From NCBI RefSeq assembly GCF_900120295.1, contig NZ_LT635470.1, forward strand, positions 372,001 through 436,000: a DNA stretch of 64,000 bases, written 5' to 3'. The translations under genes were made by a program, and so were the position numbers. Below the pieces are notes generated by a model that saw only the letters and a program-made list of their open reading frames with translations, was not told where the DNA came from and made no database searches. The DNA comes from Blautia sp. Marseille-P3201T. GTDB taxonomy: Bacteria > Bacillota > Clostridia > Lachnospirales > Lachnospiraceae. Positions 43,313 through 51,292 of this stretch are shown here, piece by piece; the stretch's first letter is position 1, and each line of letters starts with the position of its first letter.

Positions 43313-43353
43313 ATACCTCTGAATGTTTTAAGGAACATTTGGAGGTATTTTTG
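43313..43353 (+). terminator. Terminator of the 72-residue protein gene
   Basis: A 15-bp stem (43313-43327 with 43334-43348, two central wobbles) has a 6-nt loop and is followed by T5. Its T run enters the next hairpin (43351). Confidence 0.85.
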
Positions 43354-43411
43354 TATAGGAAAGTGCGTCCTATACAATAAAAACGCTCCGCAAGGATGTG
43401 CAGCTTGCGGA
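43351..43411. repeat. Two further perfect hairpins in tandem
   Basis: TTGTATAGGA (43351-43360) and TCCTATACAA (43368-43377) form a perfect 10-bp stem; TCCGCAAG (43387-43394) and CTTGCGGA (43404-43411) a perfect 8-bp stem. With the terminator before them, three hairpins lie in 100 bp, recalling the array at 8065-8165. Confidence 0.6.
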
Positions 43412-43516
43412 AATGAAATTATGTTCTTGCATAAAATGATAGACGAAGGGATAAACATAGAGTATAATGTAGAAATTCAAAAAAACCATAAGGTAGTATA
43501 GAAAGGAAAGAAGACA

Positions 43517-44710
43517 GTGAAAAAATTATTTAACAACTTGCCTTTTCGCCTGCTTTTAGGAGTCGTAATCGGTATTCTTGCAGGGCAGGTGGCAAATCTC
43601 CCGGTGATGCATGTAGTTGTGACAGCCAAGTTTATTTTGGGTCAGGTCATTACCTTTTGTGTACCACTGATTATTATTGGGTTTATTGCACCGTCCATTA
43701 CAAAATTGGGAAATAATGCATCTAAAATACTGGGAGTGGCAATTTTTTGCGCATATTCATCATCTGTTTTAGCCGCATTGTTTTCTATGGGAGCAGGATA
43801 TACTTTAATTCCTCATTTATCCATAGTTTCAGAGGTAGATGGTTTAAAAGAGCTTCCAAAGCTGGTATTTAAACTGGAAATACCACAGATTATGCCGGTT
43901 ATGAGCGCTCTGGTTTTATCAGTTCTGCTTGGCCTTGCTGCAACATGGACAAAAGCAAAGACTACAATCAAGCTTTTAGATGAATTTCAAAAGATTGTGC
44001 TTTTAATTGTATCAAAAGTGCTTATCCCTATTTTGCCATTTTTTATTGCAGTTACTTTTTGTGCGTTATCTTATGAAGGAACGATTACAAAACAGCTTCC
44101 TGTATTTTTAAAAGTAATTTTAATTGTAATGGCAGGGCATTATATCTGGCTGGCGCTCCTGTATCTGGCAGGTGGAATTTATTCCGGTAAAAATCCATGG
44201 AAGGTATTAAAAAATTATGGTCCGGCTTATCTGACAGCAGTGGGAACGATGTCATCTGCAGCAACATTGGCTGTTGCTCTGCGCTGTGCAAAGAAATCTG
44301 AGCCGGAGCTGCGTGATGATATGGTAGATTTTGGAATTCCACTTTTTGCCAACATTCATTTATGTGGTTCTGTTTTAACTGAGGTATTTTTTGTTATGGT
44401 AGTTTCTAAGATTTTATACGGAGAACTGCCTTCCATGGGAAGTATGATATTGTTTTGTGTCCTTTTAGGTGTGTTTGCCATTGGAGCACCGGGAGTGCCG
44501 GGCGGTACAGTTATGGCATCTCTGGGCTTGATTATCAGCGTTTTAGGATTTGATGAAACAGGTACAGCTTTGATATTGACAATTTTTGCATTGCAGGACA
44601 GCTTTGGTACTGCTTGTAACGTCACCGGTGACGGAGCGCTGACTATGATTTTAACAGGATTTGCGGAGAAGCATAAAATAGAACAACAAAAAATAGAAAT
44701 CGACTTGTAA
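43517..44710 (+). CDS. Dicarboxylate/amino acid:cation symporter (DAACS family)
   Basis: 397-residue multi-pass transporter (about eight helices and re-entrant loops). The start is the GTG at 43517 after GAAAGGAAAG. Motifs of the glutamate/serine symporter family are visible: 'AVGTMSSAATLAVALRCAKK' (serine-rich re-entrant loop, equivalent of SSSTAATLP) and 'GAPGVPGGTVMASLGLI', with the cation-site region 'DSFGTACNVTGDGALTMI'. The substrate could be serine/threonine, glutamate/aspartate or a dicarboxylate; the short size and loop sequence do not decide. Monocistronic with a terminator. Confidence 0.88.
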   Translation: MKKLFNNLPFRLLLGVVIGILAGQVANLPVMHVVVTAKFILGQVITFCVPLIIIGFIAPSITKLGNNASKILGVAIFCAYSSSVLAALFSMGAGYTLIPHLSIVSEVDGLKELPKLVFKLEIPQIMPVMSALVLSVLLGLAATWTKAKTTIKLLDEFQKIVLLIVSKVLIPILPFFIAVTFCALSYEGTITKQLPVFLKVILIVMAGHYIWLALLYLAGGIYSGKNPWKVLKNYGPAYLTAVGTMSSAATLAVALRCAKKSEPELRDDMVDFGIPLFANIHLCGSVLTEVFFVMVVSKILYGELPSMGSMILFCVLLGVFAIGAPGVPGGTVMASLGLIISVLGFDETGTALILTIFALQDSFGTACNVTGDGALTMILTGFAEKHKIEQQKIEIDL

Positions 44711-44732
44711 ATAAAGCATATTGCACAGAAAG

Positions 44733-44773
44733 AACCCGGAAACATGGAAATTGAACATGTTTCTGGGTTTTTT
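44733..44773 (+). terminator. Symporter terminator
   Basis: A 14-bp stem (44733-44746 with 44756-44769, one G.U) has a 9-nt loop and is followed by T5. Confidence 0.85.
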
Positions 44774-44800
44774 ATTATATTTTTTTCATTTCTGCATAGA

Positions 44801-44806
44801 TATAAT
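44801..44806 (+). promoter_or_regulatory. -10 box of the sugar ABC operon
   Basis: TATAAT (44801-44806) lies 44 bp before the ATG; the -35 position (44778-44783) is only TATTTT, so activation by the downstream AraC-type response regulator is plausible. Confidence 0.5.
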
Positions 44807-44850
44807 ATAGACAAACAAAAAAGCACGTAAATAAAGGGAGGTAACCAATT

Positions 44851-46227
44851 ATGAAATTTAAAAAAGTATTTGCAATGCTGATGACAGCAACGATGCTTAC
44901 ATCTATGTTGGCAGGCTGCGGCGGCAGCACAGAAAACGAAGACAAAGAAACACCAAAGAAAGAGTCTTCCGAAGCAAAAGGTGACAAGGAAAAAGGCGGA
45001 GACGGAAAGGTATATTATCTGAACTTTAAACCGGAGCAGGCAGACCAGTGGGTAGAGCTGGCAAAAACTTATACAGATGAAACCGGTGTGGAAGTAGAGG
45101 TACAGACAGCCGCAGCCGGCACTTATGAGTCTACCTTGAAATCTGAAATGGCAAAGGACGAGCCTCCTACACTGTTTCAGGTAAACGGCCCGGTGGGACT
45201 GGCTTCATGGAAGGATTACTGTTATGACTTATCCGACTCTCAGATTTATAAAGATGTGAGCAGTGACGACTATGTATTAAAAGACGGAGACGCTGTTCAG
45301 GGTATCGCTTATGTAATTGAAACTTATGGTTTGATTTATAACAAAGCGTTGCTGAATAAATACTTTGAACTTCCGGATGCAGAAATCAAATCCATTGATG
45401 AATTAAACAATTTTGAAGCACTGAAAAAAGTAGCAGACGGTATTCAGAAAAACAAAGATGAGTTAGGTGTTTCCGGTGCATTTACATCTGCCGGTATGGA
45501 TGCTTCTTCTGACTGGAGATTTAAAACACATTTAGCGAACCTTCCGGTTTACTATGAATATAAAGAAGACGGAATTACTTCCTCAGAGGCAATCAAAGGC
45601 ACTTATCTTGAAAACTTCAAAAATGTATGGGATTTATATTTAAAAGACTCCACTTGTGAACCTTCTATGATTTCCTCTAAGACAGGTGAAGATGCAGCTT
45701 CAGAATTTGCACTTGGAGAAGCAGTTTTCTACCAGAACGGAACATGGGCTTACAATGATATTAAAGACATGGAAGTAGCAGATGAAGATATGGGAATGCT
45801 TCCTATCTATATCGGTGCAGAAGGTGAAGAAAATCAGGGACTTTGTACAGGTTCTGAAAACTACTGGTGCGTAAATAAGAAAGCGTCAGAAGAGGATATT
45901 CAGGCAACCTTGGACTTCCTTACATGGGTTGTAGAAAGTGATGAAGGACGAGATATGCTTGCAAATGAAATGGGATTTATTACACCGTTTAAGACCTTTG
46001 ATGAATATCTGCCGGAAAATCCGTTGGTAAAAGCAAATGATGAATATGCAAAAGCAGGCAAAACACCGGTAAGCTGGAACTTTACAACTATGCCTTCCGA
46101 AGAATGGAAGAATAAGGTTGGTTCTGCAATGCTGGAATATGCACAGGGAACAGGAGAATGGGACGCTGTGAAAGCTGCATTTGTAGATGGCTGGGCTTCT
46201 GAATACGAAGCAGCACACGCAGAATAA
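44851..46227 (+). CDS. Sugar ABC transporter substrate-binding lipoprotein
   Basis: 458-residue extracellular solute-binding protein (family 1). A typical lipoprotein signal ends in lipobox 'MLAGC' (Cys23), followed by a Ser/Glu/Lys linker and a two-lobed periplasmic-binding fold ('GVEVEVQTAAAGTYESTLKS', 'PPTLFQVNGP', 'FALGEAVFYQNGTWAYNDI', 'NYWCVNKKASEEDIQATLDF'). It delivers a sugar or oligosaccharide to the two permeases encoded next. A leaky terminator follows it, which would give excess binding protein over permease. Confidence 0.93.
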   Translation: MKFKKVFAMLMTATMLTSMLAGCGGSTENEDKETPKKESSEAKGDKEKGGDGKVYYLNFKPEQADQWVELAKTYTDETGVEVEVQTAAAGTYESTLKSEMAKDEPPTLFQVNGPVGLASWKDYCYDLSDSQIYKDVSSDDYVLKDGDAVQGIAYVIETYGLIYNKALLNKYFELPDAEIKSIDELNNFEALKKVADGIQKNKDELGVSGAFTSAGMDASSDWRFKTHLANLPVYYEYKEDGITSSEAIKGTYLENFKNVWDLYLKDSTCEPSMISSKTGEDAASEFALGEAVFYQNGTWAYNDIKDMEVADEDMGMLPIYIGAEGEENQGLCTGSENYWCVNKKASEEDIQATLDFLTWVVESDEGRDMLANEMGFITPFKTFDEYLPENPLVKANDEYAKAGKTPVSWNFTTMPSEEWKNKVGSAMLEYAQGTGEWDAVKAAFVDGWASEYEAAHAE

Positions 46228-46242
46228 AGAAGATGAGAAACA

Positions 46243-46283
46243 GGGCTGCTGTGTAAAAGTTTTTTATACAGGCAGCCCTTTTC
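46243..46283 (+). terminator. Internal (leaky) terminator between binding protein and permeases
   Basis: A stem of about 16 bp with one bulged C (46243-46258 with 46262-46278) is followed by TTTTCC. The position inside the operon suits differential expression. Confidence 0.7.
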
Positions 46284-46304
46284 CTGATAAAAGGGGGAAG
46301 AAAA

Positions 46305-47147
46305 TTGGAAAAGTCAATTAAAAAATATTTTCCTGTGTTTGTATTGCCCACCATGCTGGCATTTGTTTTAGGATTTATTGCACCCTTTGCTTTGGGTATT
46401 TATCTTTCCTTTTGCAAATTTACAACGGTAACAGATGCCAGATGGGTAGGGTTTCAAAATTATTTAAAAGCTTTTCAGGACACAGAATTTTATCACGCTT
46501 TATGGTATACGGTTCTATTTACCGCAGTATCCGTTATTTTGATTAACGTATTGGCATTTACCGTGGCAATGCTTTTAACAAAGGGAATTAAAGGAACAAA
46601 CCTTTTCCGTACAGTATTTTTTATGCCGAACTTAATCGGCGGTATTATTTTAGGTTATATCTGGCAGCTTTTGTTAAACGGTGTGTTGGCACAGTACGGA
46701 AAAACTTTAACTTTTTCCTCTACCTACGGTTTCTGGGGACTGGTTATTCTGGTGTGTTGGCAGCAAGTAGGTTATATGATGATTATCTATATTTCAGGCA
46801 TTCAGAATATACCGGGTGAGCTCATTGAAGCAGCAAAGATTGACGGGGCAAATGCAAGACAGCTTCTTCGTCATGTTACCCTTCCGATGGTCATGCCGTC
46901 TATTACCATCTGTACGTTTTTGACACTGACCAACGGCTTTAAGTTATTTGACCAGAACTTAGCTCTTACCAACGGCGCACCGTCAAATATGTCAGAGCTT
47001 ATAGCAATGAATATTTACAGAACCTTCTATGGTCGTCCCGGCTATGAAGGCGTAGGACAGGCAAAAGCCGTTATTTTCTTTGTCTTAGTGGGAATTATTG
47101 CTTTAGTACAAAATCGATTAACCAGAACAAAGGAGGTGCAGCAGTAA
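46305..47147 (+). CDS. Sugar ABC transporter permease (MalF type)
   Basis: 280-residue membrane protein with six hydrophobic helices. The start is a TTG at 46305, placed by AAAGGGGGAAG about eight bases upstream. The EAA loop that contacts the ATPase reads 'ELIEAAKIDGANARQLLRHVTLPMV' (quoted part: 'EAAKIDGANARQLL'). It pairs with the next permease; their genes overlap at one base (TAATG at 47145-47149). No ATPase gene is in the operon, so a shared MsmK/UgpC-type ATPase encoded elsewhere must energise it. Confidence 0.92.
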   Translation: MEKSIKKYFPVFVLPTMLAFVLGFIAPFALGIYLSFCKFTTVTDARWVGFQNYLKAFQDTEFYHALWYTVLFTAVSVILINVLAFTVAMLLTKGIKGTNLFRTVFFMPNLIGGIILGYIWQLLLNGVLAQYGKTLTFSSTYGFWGLVILVCWQQVGYMMIIYISGIQNIPGELIEAAKIDGANARQLLRHVTLPMVMPSITICTFLTLTNGFKLFDQNLALTNGAPSNMSELIAMNIYRTFYGRPGYEGVGQAKAVIFFVLVGIIALVQNRLTRTKEVQQ

Positions 47148-47986
47148 TGAAAGCAAGAAAAGCAAAACATGGTTGGCTGCTGACACTGATTTTTTCAGTT
47201 ATCAGCGTACTGTATATGTACCCTATTGTATTGGTATTTATCAACTCTTTTAAAAAGAAAGCTTATATCAGCCGTTATCCTTTTAAAATTCCAAAGGGAA
47301 ATATGTTCGTAGGCTGGGAAAACTATATTCGTGGTTTGGAAAAGACAGGATTTTTCGATGCGTTTTTATGGACCTTATTTATTACCGTGTGCTCGGTGGC
47401 TTTGATTGTAGTTTGCTGCTCCATGTGTGCGTGGTATATCAGCAGAGTGAAAACGTTGAGCACGAAAATTATTTATGTTTTATGTCTGTTTGCAATGGTA
47501 GTTCCTTTCCAGATGGAAATGTATACGTTGTCTAAAATTGCAAATATGCTGAAGCTGGATAACCCATGGGGATTGATTATAATCTATCTGGGCTTTGGCG
47601 CAGGTCTTGCAGTCTTTATGTTTACGGGATTTGTAAAGGCAATTCCCATTGAAATTGAAGAAGCAAGTATGATTGACGGATGCACGCCGCTGCAATGTTA
47701 TTTTAAGGTGGTATTTCCTATTATGAAACCCACTTGTATTACGGTGGCAATTTTGGATGCCATGTGGATATGGAATGACTATCTACTGCCTGTGCTGGTG
47801 TTAGACACAAAGAAATATAAAACCATTTCCATCGCAATTCAGTATCTGAAGGGCGGATACGGTTCCATTGATATGGGAGCTATGATGGGAGTTTTGGTTT
47901 TATCCATTATTCCGATTATTGTGTTCTATCTTTTCTGCCAGCGCTATATTATTGAAGGTGTTGCAGCAGGCGCTGTAAAAGGGTGA
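47147..47986 (+). CDS. Sugar ABC transporter permease (MalG type)
   Basis: 279-residue permease with six hydrophobic helices. The EAA loop reads 'IEEASMIDGCTPLQCYFKVVFP'-like (key part 'EEASMIDGCTPLQ'), and the C-terminal 'QRYIIEGVAAGAVKG' is the standard MalG-type tail. It completes the heterodimeric channel with the preceding gene. A new promoter starts six bases after its stop. Confidence 0.92.
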   Translation: MKARKAKHGWLLTLIFSVISVLYMYPIVLVFINSFKKKAYISRYPFKIPKGNMFVGWENYIRGLEKTGFFDAFLWTLFITVCSVALIVVCCSMCAWYISRVKTLSTKIIYVLCLFAMVVPFQMEMYTLSKIANMLKLDNPWGLIIIYLGFGAGLAVFMFTGFVKAIPIEIEEASMIDGCTPLQCYFKVVFPIMKPTCITVAILDAMWIWNDYLLPVLVLDTKKYKTISIAIQYLKGGYGSIDMGAMMGVLVLSIIPIIVFYLFCQRYIIEGVAAGAVKG

Positions 47987-47991
47987 TTTCG

Positions 47992-48067
47992 TTGACAGAA
48001 TAAAAATACATGTTAAAATAAAAGAAAATGTGGGAAAACAGGACTGGCAGAAAGCGTCAGTCCTGTT
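47992..48067 (+). promoter_or_regulatory. Promoter and stem-loop leader of the two-component operon
   Basis: TTGACA (47992-47997), 16-bp spacer, TAAAAT (48014-48019) with a TGT extended -10. In the leader, AACAGGACTG (48037-48046) pairs perfectly with CAGTCCTGTT (48058-48067), followed by only a short T stretch. The hairpin could weakly terminate the ABC operon or attenuate this one. Confidence 0.65.
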
Positions 48068-48090
48068 TGGTGATTATAAAGGTGGGAGAT

Positions 48091-49617
48091 ATGTACAGGA
48101 TTTTAATTGTAGATGATGAGAAGCTGGAGCGAAACGGTATTCAGTTTTTATTGAAAAAGACAGGGACAGAACTGGAGATTTTTGAAGCAGCCAACGGAAG
48201 GGATGCGTTGGAGCTTTTAGCACACCAAAAAGCAGAAATTCTTCTGACAGATATTAAGATGCCCTATATGAACGGCTTGGAGCTGGCAGAGAAAGTATCT
48301 TCACAATATCCGGAAACAAAAATTATTATGTTCAGCGGATACAGCGATTTTTCTTATGCACAGACGGCAATCCGATATGGGGTATCCGATTATATTTTAA
48401 AGCCCGTAGACCCTTGGGAATTTCAGAAGACCATGAAAAAACTGCTGGAAGAAATCAAAAGAGAAAAGGCGGAAGAGGTACAGCAGATTAAAACACAGGA
48501 TTATTTATATCAGTTCTTTTTGCAGAATTACTTATATGGCGGAAAAACGGATATAGAGGAAATAAAAAAGGCTTTGGATTTTCAACAATATCATTATATG
48601 GTTTTAATTCAGACCTCCAGCAGCTTTTTTGAAATGGAAGAAGAGATTTTTAAAGAAAAATTAAAAGAGGAAATTCGCCGTGATTTCTTTTATCTGAACT
48701 TAAATGCGGGGGAAGGGCTTTTCTTCTTTAAGGAAAAGCACAGCGATTATACGCTTTTGTGCAGGGAAATTTATCAGTTTTTTAAGCTTCGTTATAATAC
48801 GGAATGTTTATTGGCTGTCAGCGAGGAATTAAAAAGCTTTGAGGAACTGCCGGCAGTTTTCGGAGCTTTGGAGAAAGTGCTGGAAGACCAGTTTTATCAG
48901 CCGGAGAAGCATATCTTTTCTTTAAAAGAGAGCAAGAATGAGGAGGTAAACACAGCTCTTGGGGACGCAGAGCTTTTAAAACGAATTTTGGAAGATATCA
49001 ATCATCGGGATATGACACATTTAAAAAATCATTTCGAGCAGCTGAAGATTGTGTATCATCCGGAAAAAGCATATTCTGAAATGTATGTGAAATTTTTATT
49101 TTCCAGTATTATAAAGGAAATCTACGAAGTTATGGATTTGCCGGATGAGAAGAGACTGAGCAGAGAAATTGACCGATTATACCGTGCTAAAAGGCTGCAA
49201 GACGTGTGGAAGCTTACCGAAAAAGCCATGAAGGAGCTGGAGGAATATCTGGCAGAGGAAGAAAAAGGTACGAGAAGCGAAGTGACGCAGGTGAAAAATT
49301 ACATTTATCAGAATTATCAGGAAGAGTTAAGCGTAGATATTTTGGCAGAAAAAGTCTATTTATCACCGGGGTATTTAAGCTATATTTTTAAGCAGGAAAC
49401 AGGGATGAATTTAAACCGCTTTATTAAGGCTTTTCGCATGGATAAGGCAAAAGAGCTGTTGGAAAGCAGTCAGAAAAAGATTTCACAGATTGCAAAAGAA
49501 GTGGGCTTTTCCAATAATTCCTATTTTTGCCGAAGCTTTCGGGAATATTTCGGAGTAACGCCGGAGTCTTGCAGGAAAGGAACTGCGGAGTATGAAAAAA
49601 TGGATACAGAAATATAA
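48091..49617 (+). CDS. Response regulator with AraC-type HTH (YesN-like)
   Basis: 508 residues. The N-terminal receiver (~1-120) has the acidic pocket 'VDDEKLER', phospho-acceptor Asp54 in 'LLTDIKMPYMNG' and the Lys in 'DYILKPVDPWE'. A ~270-residue middle region of unknown fold follows, then a C-terminal AraC double helix-turn-helix (~405-505, 'SVDILAEKVYLSPGYLSYIFK', 'ISQIAKEVGFSNNSYFCRSFR'; both shown in part). The ATG at 48091 follows AAAGGTGGGAG. With the sensor kinase next to it, it probably activates the adjacent sugar ABC operon. Confidence 0.92.
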   Translation: MYRILIVDDEKLERNGIQFLLKKTGTELEIFEAANGRDALELLAHQKAEILLTDIKMPYMNGLELAEKVSSQYPETKIIMFSGYSDFSYAQTAIRYGVSDYILKPVDPWEFQKTMKKLLEEIKREKAEEVQQIKTQDYLYQFFLQNYLYGGKTDIEEIKKALDFQQYHYMVLIQTSSSFFEMEEEIFKEKLKEEIRRDFFYLNLNAGEGLFFFKEKHSDYTLLCREIYQFFKLRYNTECLLAVSEELKSFEELPAVFGALEKVLEDQFYQPEKHIFSLKESKNEEVNTALGDAELLKRILEDINHRDMTHLKNHFEQLKIVYHPEKAYSEMYVKFLFSSIIKEIYEVMDLPDEKRLSREIDRLYRAKRLQDVWKLTEKAMKELEEYLAEEEKGTRSEVTQVKNYIYQNYQEELSVDILAEKVYLSPGYLSYIFKQETGMNLNRFIKAFRMDKAKELLESSQKKISQIAKEVGFSNNSYFCRSFREYFGVTPESCRKGTAEYEKMDTEI

Positions 49618-51292
49618 AGACCTGAAATATCGGTATAAGCTGACGATTATGATGATTTTGTGCAGCCTGATACCGGTATGCGTCATCAGCGGTTATACCC
49701 AGATAAGAACCGTACAGATTATGCGGGAAAAAGAACAAATCGGATTAGAGCAGGTGCTGGAGCAGTCCGTGAACAGTATTGATAATCGGATACAGATTTA
49801 CACAAACCTGATAAATTATTTAACCTATTCCTCGGATTTACGGGAAATTATGGAAAAAGAGTATTCCTCTGATTACGAGGCATATCTGGCGTATACGGAA
49901 ATAGCTGACCCGATGTTTACCATGCCACAGCTATACCATGAGGAAATCAGAAGCATTACGTTGTATACTGAAAACATTCAGGTAGAACACGGCAATACCT
50001 TAGCGCCTCTGTCTGTGGCACAAAACCAGACCTGGTATTCCAAAATCAATGAAAAGGGCACAGTGCAGTGGCTGGTAAAGCAGGGAAATAAAAAAGAAAT
50101 TTTGGCAGTGCGTAAGTTTTATCGGCAGGACAGCATACAGGCAATGCTGGTTTTGACCTTGGATTACAATCGGGTATTAGAGCCTTTTGCCGATTTGCTG
50201 ACAGAAAACAGAGGCGGCTTGATTTTAGATGAACAGGAAAATGTGGTGTATTCCGGATATAACATGGATAAGCATTATAAACCGGATAAGGAAACCTCGT
50301 TAAAATATTTGAAAGAGCATTATGTATGTATAGAGAAAAAAATAGAAGATACGAAATGGGATTTCTGTCTGTATCAGCCAAAGGAAGAGCTGGAAAAATC
50401 GGTTTGGACATTGCTTCTTGGAAATATTCCTGTGTTGCTTCTCTGTCTTTTGCTGATTTTATTTTTAGGATATTTTTTCTCAAGGAAAATGGTGGAACGT
50501 CTGGAACAGCTTACAGAAAATATGAACCAGATTAATCTGGGGCTTCGCAAGGTTACGGTAGTGAGCCAATCCAAAGATGAAATCGGCGTGCTGGTGCGTA
50601 CTTTTACCAGAATGATGGAGGAAATTAACAAGCTGATTTCTCAGGTATATGAAGCAAAGATTAAATTGCAGAAAACAGAGATGAAAGCCCTTCAGGCACA
50701 GATTAATCCCCATTTTCTGTATAATTCCCTTTCCATTATTAACTGGAAAGCCATTGAAGCAGATAATGAGGAAATCAGCAGGATTACGCTGTCATTGTCA
50801 ACCTATTACCGCACCAGTTTGAATAAGGGAGAGACTATGACGATTGCAGCTAATGAAATCCGAAATATTGATGCCTATCTTCATATTCAGCTTGTTATGC
50901 ACGACAATAGTTTTCAGGTTATCAAGGAGATAGAGGAAGCTGCTTTAAGTTATTCCGTTCCGAAGCTGATTTTACAGCCGCTGGTGGAAAATGCCATTGA
51001 GCATGGTCTGGATGTATCGGAGAAGGAGGAAAAGTGGCTGAAGCTTTCTGTGTGCAAAGAGGGCGATACCTTGCTTATGGCAGTGGAGGACAATGGTATG
51101 GGAATGTCAGAAGAGCAGGCAAGGGCTATGCTTACTTATCGTTCTAAGGGCTATGGGGTGCGAAATGTCAATGAACGAATAACGCTGCTTTACGGAGAGG
51201 AATATCATCTGAGAGTAAAAAGCCGTCAGGGAGAGGGATGCAGAATTGAGATTGTAATTCCTGTGAATAAGGAGGAAAACCGATATGAATAA
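49592..51292 (+). CDS. Sensor histidine kinase (YesM-like)
   Basis: 566 residues. A first transmembrane helix (~17-37), an extracytoplasmic sensor domain (~40-275, probably dCache), a second helix (~280-300, 'IPVLLLCLLLILFLGYFF'), a HAMP linker, then the His_kinase domain with the phospho-accepting His in 'QINPHFLYNSL' (~373) and the ATPase boxes 'LVENAIEHGL' and 'VEDNGMGMS'. It overlaps the regulator gene by 26 bp and the next gene by 8 bp. It likely senses an extracellular sugar, perhaps together with the solute-binding protein encoded downstream. Confidence 0.93.
   Translation: MKKWIQKYKDLKYRYKLTIMMILCSLIPVCVISGYTQIRTVQIMREKEQIGLEQVLEQSVNSIDNRIQIYTNLINYLTYSSDLREIMEKEYSSDYEAYLAYTEIADPMFTMPQLYHEEIRSITLYTENIQVEHGNTLAPLSVAQNQTWYSKINEKGTVQWLVKQGNKKEILAVRKFYRQDSIQAMLVLTLDYNRVLEPFADLLTENRGGLILDEQENVVYSGYNMDKHYKPDKETSLKYLKEHYVCIEKKIEDTKWDFCLYQPKEELEKSVWTLLLGNIPVLLLCLLLILFLGYFFSRKMVERLEQLTENMNQINLGLRKVTVVSQSKDEIGVLVRTFTRMMEEINKLISQVYEAKIKLQKTEMKALQAQINPHFLYNSLSIINWKAIEADNEEISRITLSLSTYYRTSLNKGETMTIAANEIRNIDAYLHIQLVMHDNSFQVIKEIEEAALSYSVPKLILQPLVENAIEHGLDVSEKEEKWLKLSVCKEGDTLLMAVEDNGMGMSEEQARAMLTYRSKGYGVRNVNERITLLYGEEYHLRVKSRQGEGCRIEIVIPVNKEENRYE

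Noticed and set aside
44774-44850. Catabolite repression (cre) site upstream of the sugar ABC operon
   Set aside because: I found no sequence matching the cre consensus on either strand in this leader.
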